DNA from: Gemmatimonadota bacterium
GTDB lineage: Bacteria > Gemmatimonadota > Gemmatimonadetes > Gemmatimonadales > Gemmatimonadaceae
DNA length: 8,117 nt
Direction: 5' to 3'
Assembly: GCA_003222065.1 (NCBI GenBank)
Contig: QHUV01000085.1
Span: forward strand, 1-8,117
This document shows positions 1 through 8,117 of the stretch, piece after piece (positions within the stretch are counted from its first letter, which is position 1; the number at the start of each line of letters is the position of its first letter). Made by a program: the position numbers and the translations under genes. The notes below the pieces were generated by a model. It was not told the origin of the DNA and searched no databases. It saw only the letters and a list, made by a program, of their open reading frames with translations.

Positions 1-382
1 TCTTACCTCCAGCCTTCGGCTTCTTGGTTCCGTACTTCGAACGGCTCTTGTTCCGACCTTGCACGCCGGCCGCATCGAGCGTTCCGCGCACGATGTGATA
101 GCGCACGCCCGGCAAATCCTTCACACGGCCACCGCGCACGAGCACAATCGAGTGCTCCTGGAGATTGTGGCCTTCGCCGGGAATGTACGCGATGACCTCA
201 AAGCCATTCGTGAGGCGTACCTTGGCGACTTTACGCAGTGCGGAATTGGGCTTTTTCGGCGTCGTGGTATAGACGCGTGTGCACACACCGCGACGGAATG
301 GATTCGACTTCAGAGCCGGTGACTTCTCTTTCTTGACAACGTCCCGGCGGCTCTGCCGGACAAGCTGATTGATAGTCGGCAT
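1..382 (-). CDS. rpsL: 30S ribosomal protein S12 (3' end cut by the window edge)
   Basis: S12 is a small-subunit protein at the decoding centre that contributes to tRNA selection accuracy. The reading frame starts at the ATG at 382-380 and stays open for 127 codons to the left edge. No stop is seen, but bacterial S12 is usually about 123-140 residues, so nearly all of it is present. The family core is obvious: [20 protein letters not shown] at residues 31-50, [10 protein letters not shown] at 69-78 and [14 protein letters not shown] at 83-96. Lys43 and Lys88, where streptomycin-resistance changes map in E. coli (K42 and K87 without the Met), are both lysine. Asp89, the methylthiolation site in E. 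coli, is also present. No Shine-Dalgarno sequence precedes the start; the bases just upstream on the coding strand read CCAACCGTATTGC. It is expected to be followed outside the window by rpsG and fusA, as in most str operons. Confidence 0.98.
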   Translation of the reverse strand, partial: MPTINQLVRQSRRDVVKKEKSPALKSNPFRRGVCTRVYTTTPKKPNSALRKVAKVRLTNGFEVIAYIPGEGHNLQEHSIVLVRGGRVKDLPGVRYHIVRGTLDAAGVQGRNKSRSKYGTKKPKAGGK

Positions 383-396
383 GCAATACGGTTGGA

Positions 397-420
397 CGAA
401 AATAATCCGCCCATGGGCGG
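397..420 (-). terminator. GC palindrome followed by a T-rich run in the rpsL leader (terminator or attenuator candidate)
   Basis: CCGCCCATGGGCGG at 407-420 is a perfect 14-bp palindrome. On the minus strand it is followed directly by ATTATTTTCG. As RNA it would fold into a 5-bp GC stem with a CAUG loop and then a U-rich stretch, which resembles a short intrinsic terminator. It lies between the predicted promoter and the rpsL start, so it could end transcripts from upstream, attenuate rpsL transcription, or sit near the mRNA 5' end as a stabilising hairpin. The same palindrome could instead bind a dimeric regulator as DNA. The stem is short, so strong termination is doubtful. Confidence 0.4.
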
Positions 421-432
421 TAGAGACTGCGG

Positions 433-461
433 AAGTTAGATAGCATCGAAGTGCCTGTCAA
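433..461 (-). promoter_or_regulatory. Predicted sigma70-type promoter for rpsL (str operon)
   Basis: On the minus strand a perfect -35 hexamer TTGACA (461-456) is followed after exactly 17 bp by TAACTT (438-433), a weak -10 matching the consensus at positions 1, 2 and 6. The start point would fall near 426-428, giving a leader of about 45 nt before the rpsL ATG at 382. The promoter begins 8 bp after the acyltransferase stop codon and fills the only gap in front of rpsL, which fits an independent promoter for the str genes. It is a prediction from sequence alone; the weak -10 is the main doubt. Confidence 0.55.
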
Positions 462-469
462 GCTAACAC

Positions 470-1885
470 TTAAGGCGCCGTCGAGGTGCGTGCCGCTCCG
501 ATGTCGGGCATGGGAATCGACGCGGTCGGCAGCGCATCGCGCGCACGAACCGCCGCCTCGAATGGCCCAAGGAGATGGGCGATGCTGTTCGCGTAGTACC
601 GCACCAGTTCCCGGTTTCGTGGGAGCAACGCGTACCCATCACCCGTCTCGACCAGAATCCGCCGCATCCTCAGCATGCGCCAGGCTCTCTCCCACGTCTC
701 GGCGATGTCGCGATCGGCGCGAACCACGCGACCGTTCACCTCGACCAACAGGGCCCGCATCTCCCCCATTCGATCCAGCAACAGTGGGCGCGGAATGAAC
801 TCGCGATCGATGGTTTGAATGGCCGCGCAAGCCAACGGCACCGGCGTCACCGGCACGAGACGCCCGATGCGTTCCATGATCTCGTCGCAGAGCGCCTGGA
901 CTCTTCCCAGGCGATCGGTGCGCGGAAGCTCGAACAGATCGCGCTGTCGCTCGAACCAGCTGGCAAGTGAGATCGGTGCGCCGACCGTGACCGCGGCCCG
1001 GCCATACCGTTTCCATCGACGCGCGACCAATCGCGCCGAATTCCACCAGAGATAATGGACGACTTCCCGAAATTGCTTCGCCTTGGACGGCCGCGCGCCG
1101 CCGTCGGCGGCGGCGCGCTCCCGCAGCAGCGTGCGATCCTCGAGCACACGGTCGTAATTGACCGCGACCGGAATCACGTACAGCCGTGAGCGATACGCGG
1201 GATCGCGGGCGATGCCGAGCACGTAGTCGAGGAGGCCGATCTTCGGCGCGCGCAGCTTGCCGTCTCTCGTTAGGCCGCCTTCGAGAAATATCCCCTGCGT
1301 GACACCTTGGCGGGTAATCAGCTGGACGTAGCGCTCGAGCACCGTATGATACAGCGGTTCCCGATACTTGCGCCTAACGAAATACGAGCCGAACGCTTTG
1401 AACAAATGCTCGAGGGGGAATGCGCGCGCCCATTCGCCCACCGCGTACGAGATCGCGACGTCGCCGGCGAGGGCGTAACTCACGAGCACGTAGTCCGCAT
1501 TGGATCGATGGTTCATCAGGTACACGAGGACCGCGTCACGGGGCAGCGCATGACGGCCGGTTTGGTCCTCGTACTCGACTGAGACCTTGTAAAAGAGGTT
1601 CAACAGCCAGCCGGCGGCCCGATATCCGAGATGGTAGTACGCGATGATGTTGAAGAAGGGCACGATCTCGTCGACGTAGCGGTCGACAATCGCCCAGGTC
1701 TCGCGCGCGGATGCACCCTTGTCAACGGCATGCCGCTCGACCGCGTCCCGAATGACGGGGTCGCCGAGCAGCTGCTCTCGCACGTACGACCGGCGCGCCA
1801 GCTTGTAGCGATCGACGCGCGCGCCTGAGCGATGCACCGCGCGCAGTGCTAGTCGATCGAAGTAGCTCCGAATCGGTCCGAGCAT
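470..1885 (-). CDS. PlsB-type glycerol-3-phosphate acyltransferase, short form
   Basis: This 471-residue protein belongs to the PlsB/GPAT branch of the glycerolipid acyltransferases, which transfer a fatty acyl group to glycerol 3-phosphate in the first committed step of phospholipid synthesis. All four blocks are visible: NHRSNAD with catalytic His126 and Asp131 (HX4D); FGSYFVRR at 165-172; FLEGGLTRDGK at 200-210 with PK at 214-215; and YVIPVAVNYDRV at 236-247. Near the C-terminus YYANSIAHLL (430-439) matches the YYRNN-I-H motif of E. coli PlsB. The protein is much shorter than E. coli PlsB (about 807 residues), lacking most of the N-terminal part. Block III has Leu205 and Thr206 where E. 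coli has Arg-Ser. No signal peptide or clear membrane span is seen, so it is probably a peripheral inner-face membrane protein. It lies 76 bp after rpoC and has no clear ribosome binding site. The family call is firm; the exact acceptor (glycerol-P, dihydroxyacetone-P or lyso-PA) and acyl donor (ACP or CoA) cannot be decided from sequence. Confidence 0.9.
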   Translation of the reverse strand: MLGPIRSYFDRLALRAVHRSGARVDRYKLARRSYVREQLLGDPVIRDAVERHAVDKGASARETWAIVDRYVDEIVPFFNIIAYYHLGYRAAGWLLNLFYKVSVEYEDQTGRHALPRDAVLVYLMNHRSNADYVLVSYALAGDVAISYAVGEWARAFPLEHLFKAFGSYFVRRKYREPLYHTVLERYVQLITRQGVTQGIFLEGGLTRDGKLRAPKIGLLDYVLGIARDPAYRSRLYVIPVAVNYDRVLEDRTLLRERAAADGGARPSKAKQFREVVHYLWWNSARLVARRWKRYGRAAVTVGAPISLASWFERQRDLFELPRTDRLGRVQALCDEIMERIGRLVPVTPVPLACAAIQTIDREFIPRPLLLDRMGEMRALLVEVNGRVVRADRDIAETWERAWRMLRMRRILVETGDGYALLPRNRELVRYYANSIAHLLGPFEAAVRARDALPTASIPMPDIGAARTSTAP

Positions 1886-1896
1886 AGCCGGAATGC

Positions 1897-1958
1897 GCAG
1901 AGCGCGGCGCGTAGAGCGTTGGGGCTCTGCACTCCGCGCTCTACGCTCTACGCGCTAC
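1897..1958. repeat. Inverted and tandem repeats filling the rpoC-acyltransferase spacer
   Basis: A perfect 13-bp inverted repeat has arms GCGCGTAGAGCGT (1907-1919) and ACGCTCTACGCGC (1943-1955) around a 23-bp loop. Overlapping it, AGAGCGCGG (1899-1907) can pair with CCGCGCTCT (1934-1942), and GCAGAGC (1897-1903) with GCTCTGC (1924-1930). The right arm is built of three tandem heptamers, GCTCTAC twice and then GCGCTAC (1938-1958). The pairings overlap or interleave, so they cannot all form at once except as a pseudoknot. No T-run follows on the minus strand, so a standard intrinsic terminator is unlikely. It may be a dispersed intergenic repeat, or an RNA element that slows polymerase or protects or cleaves the mRNA. 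It ends 11 bp before the acyltransferase start codon. Confidence 0.75.
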
Positions 1959-1961
1959 GCC

Positions 1962-6284
<4,323 letters not shown>

Positions 6285-6287
6285 TGA

Positions 6288-8117
6288 TTACTCCTCGCTC
6301 CCCTTGCCGTTGCCGGAGGTGCCGGTATCGATGCCGGTGCCGTAGAAACCATCGTCGCTCTGACCCATGGTGACCTTGATGCCGAGCGCTTGCAGTTCCT
6401 TCACGAGCACGTTGAACGATTCGGGAATACCCGGCTCCGGAAGGTTTTGACCCTTCACGATCGCCTCGTAGACCCGACTGCGTCCGTTCACGTCGTCCGA
6501 CTTCACCGTGAGAATTTCCTGAAGTACGTGCGCGGCGCCGTACGCCTCCAACGCCCACACCTCCATCTCCCCGAATCGCTGTCCGCCGAACTGCGCCTTG
6601 CCGGCGAGCGGCTGTTGCGTGACCAGCGAGTACGGGCCGATGCTCCGCGCGTGAATCTTGTCGTCGACCAGGTGCGACAGCTTGAGCATGTAGATCTCGC
6701 CGACCGTGACCGGGAAGGCGAACGTCTCGCCGCTGCGGCCATCGCGGAGCCGCACCTTGCCGTACGGAGAGAGACCGGCGAGCCGCATCAGCTCCTGCGC
6801 CGCGGCATCGACGTCCAAGTCCGTCTTCTTACCGAGCGCCGACGCGAGCGCGGGCAGCTCTTGCACGGCGAGCAAATCGCCGGCGGCGCCGCCGCGTCCC
6901 TTCTCGAGCTGACGCAACGTGCTCTTGTACTCCGTTCGCTGCGACGCTCCGAACGACTCGTCCTCGGAGGATGTCGTATGGAAACTGACCTGGTGCGTGA
7001 CTTCTTGTGATTCGCGCTCCGACAGCTCGCGGGCCGCCTCGGCCAAGAAATCTCGGAGGCGGTGGAAGATCTCTCGTGTGCCCGCTGACATCGGGCGTCC
7101 ACCGAGCTGGTTGAGCGACGCCTCCTCCAAGCGCTCGAAGACCTCGACACCGTCCGTATCGGTCGGCCTGATATCGTTCAGAATCGTACCCACGTCCTCG
7201 TCGTTGATCCTCGGCGCGGGTGTACGCAGGCCTAACGCCTGGGAGGCCCAGACGATACCGGCCATCTTCAACAAGAGACCGATCTCGCGCTCGTTGGCGC
7301 CCTGGAACACGGGTGTCTTGGCGTAGAAGTTGAGAATCTTCGCCGCCCAGCCCAAGTGCGTCTCCAGAATCTGGCCGACGTTCATTCGGCTTGGGACGCC
7401 GAGCGGGTTGAGCACAATATCAACAGGCCTTCCGTCCGGCAGGAAAGGCATGTCTTCCTCAGGCACGATGCGGGCAACGATACCCTTGTTGCCGTGGCGT
7501 CCCGCCATCTTGTCGCCAACTGAGATCTTGCGCTTCTCGGCGAGATACACTTTCACGAGCTGGATGACGCCCGGCGGCAACTCGTCAGGCTGCAGGATAC
7601 GATCGATTCGTTCCTCGGCCCGCTCCTCGATGCGCGCCTTCTCCTCGCTCGAGGCATCGATGATCTGTCGAACGCGCTCGTTCGTGCGCTTGTTTTCGAC
7701 ACGCAGCGTCTTCAAGTCGATCGTCGACAGACGCATCTCTTTTAGCATCGCCGACGTGACCTTCGAGCCCGCCGGAATCGCCTCCTCGACCGTTCCCGCC
7801 TTGAGTGCGAGCGCGATCGTCTGATCGTTGAGGAGATCGAGCAGCTCGGTGTCGCGCACTTCGTTGACGCGCAGCTTCTCCTCGTTCTCGAGCCGGCGCA
7901 CTTCACCAATGCGCTCGCCGCGATCCTTCTCGACGACTTGATCTTCGATACGTGAGAAGATCTTGACGTCAATAACGACCCCTTCCATGCCCGGCGGCAC
8001 TTTGAGCGAAGAGTCCTTCACGTCCTTCGCCTTTTCGCCGAAAATGGCGGTGAGGAGCTTCTCTTCAGGCGACAATTCCGTCTCGCCCTTCGGCGTGATT
8101 TTTCCCACCAGGATATC
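6288..8117 (-). CDS. rpoB: DNA-directed RNA polymerase subunit beta, C-terminal part (5' end cut by the window edge)
   Basis: The frame is open from the right edge (first visible residues [12 protein letters not shown]) to TAA at 6288-6290, giving 609 residues of the beta C-terminal half; the true start and the rifampicin-binding region lie outside. Recognisable family blocks are [20 protein letters not shown], then [13 protein letters not shown] (7484-7522) with the two lysines that correspond to active-site Lys1065 and Lys1073 of E. coli. Next come [20 protein letters not shown] and the clamp-contacting C-terminus with [20 protein letters not shown] and [10 protein letters not shown]. Between the first and second blocks is a charged, helical stretch similar in place and size to the E. 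coli insertion there. A second, larger insert lies further on (6771-7253). The last roughly 27 residues form a Gly/Ser/Asp-rich tail absent from E. coli beta. The stop is 3 bp before rpoC, in one operon. Confidence 0.99.
   Translation of the reverse strand, partial: DILVGKITPKGETELSPEEKLLTAIFGEKAKDVKDSSLKVPPGMEGVVIDVKIFSRIEDQVVEKDRGERIGEVRRLENEEKLRVNEVRDTELLDLLNDQTIALALKAGTVEEAIPAGSKVTSAMLKEMRLSTIDLKTLRVENKRTNERVRQIIDASSEEKARIEERAEERIDRILQPDELPPGVIQLVKVYLAEKRKISVGDKMAGRHGNKGIVARIVPEEDMPFLPDGRPVDIVLNPLGVPSRMNVGQILETHLGWAAKILNFYAKTPVFQGANEREIGLLLKMAGIVWASQALGLRTPAPRINDEDVGTILNDIRPTDTDGVEVFERLEEASLNQLGGRPMSAGTREIFHRLRDFLAEAARELSERESQEVTHQVSFHTTSSEDESFGASQRTEYKSTLRQLEKGRGGAAGDLLAVQELPALASALGKKTDLDVDAAAQELMRLAGLSPYGKVRLRDGRSGETFAFPVTVGEIYMLKLSHLVDDKIHARSIGPYSLVTQQPLAGKAQFGGQRFGEMEVWALEAYGAAHVLQEILTVKSDDVNGRSRVYEAIVKGQNLPEPGIPESFNVLVKELQALGIKVTMGQSDDGFYGTGIDTGTSGNGKGSEE
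6291..6296 (-). promoter_or_regulatory. Shine-Dalgarno sequence of rpoC inside the end of rpoB
   Basis: GAGGAG on the minus strand lies six bases before the rpoC ATG and within the last codons of rpoB, ahead of its TAA. This fixes the rpoC start and suggests that ribosomes finishing rpoB help initiate rpoC, keeping the two subunits in step. It is the only clear Shine-Dalgarno sequence in front of the three start codons in this window. Confidence 0.8.
6771..7253 (-). other. rpoB: Large lineage-specific insert in RpoB near the C-terminus
   Basis: In most bacterial RpoB proteins the block TPVFDGA-EI--LL--AGL is followed within a few residues by GK--LYDGRTGE. Here [20 protein letters not shown] (7256-7322) and [14 protein letters not shown] (6720-6761) are separated by about 160 extra residues. 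The insert begins with [16 protein letters not shown], then has predicted helices rich in Glu and Arg ([18 protein letters not shown]), a Ser/Thr/Glu-rich part and a Gly-rich link, and ends in [11 protein letters not shown]. Reading frame and codon use continue through it, so it is part of the protein, not an inserted element. The ending resembles the sequence just before the insert ([11 protein letters not shown]), which might reflect a local duplication. Boundaries are by-eye estimates. Confidence 0.7.

Noticed and set aside
412..414. ATG inside the rpsL leader palindrome as an upstream leader peptide start
   Set aside because: It has no ribosome binding site and runs out of frame into rpsL without an early stop; nothing suggests a leader peptide.
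231..461. Minus-strand open frame of 76 codons overlapping the start of rpsL
   Set aside because: Its TTG start is part of the predicted -35 hexamer, it has no ribosome binding site, and most of it is rpsL read out of frame.
451..476. AAGTG/CACTT inverted repeat flanking the -35 element as an operator or terminator
   Set aside because: Only five base pairs around a 13-base loop with no U-run; easily expected by chance.
6390..7010. Plus-strand open frame of 206 codons opposite rpoB
   Set aside because: Antisense shadow of conserved RpoB sequence, including the insert; no family resemblance.

Overview
This window is a core housekeeping locus read entirely on the minus strand. In transcription order (right to left) it holds the 3' part of rpoB, all of rpoC, a PlsB-type glycerol-phosphate acyltransferase, and nearly all of rpsL, which runs off the left edge. 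Together this is the rpoBC-to-str junction: the catalytic core of RNA polymerase followed by the first gene of the ribosomal streptomycin operon. I see no mobile element, CRISPR array, tRNA, rRNA or defence-type gene.

The organism is a bacterium with a fairly GC-rich genome. RpoC carries the large trigger-loop insertion (SI3) and a short extra loop after MRGLMAKP that resembles Bacteroidetes-type RpoC. RpoB also carries a large insert near its C-terminus. From recalled family sequences I place it in or near Gemmatimonadota within the FCB group. That is inference, not a search result.

Layout. 6288-8117: C-terminal 609 residues of RpoB. 1962-6284: RpoC, separated from rpoB by 3 bp, with its Shine-Dalgarno sequence inside the end of rpoB. 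1886-1961: a 76-bp spacer packed with inverted and tandem repeats. 470-1885: the acyltransferase, with the PlsB active-site blocks but much shorter than E. coli PlsB. 383-469: a spacer with a good sigma70-type promoter and a GC palindrome followed by a T-rich run. 1-382: rpsL.

The genes are co-oriented, so rpoB-rpoC and possibly the acyltransferase may form one transcript, while rpsL appears to have its own promoter. Placing a phospholipid-synthesis acyltransferase between rpoC and rpsL would tie membrane synthesis to expression of the transcription and translation machinery.

The points most worth a second look are the roughly 160-residue insert in RpoB, the lipid gene in this operon context, the structured spacers on both sides of it, and a repeated heptamer GTTAGGC that accounts for three of the five TTA codons I found.
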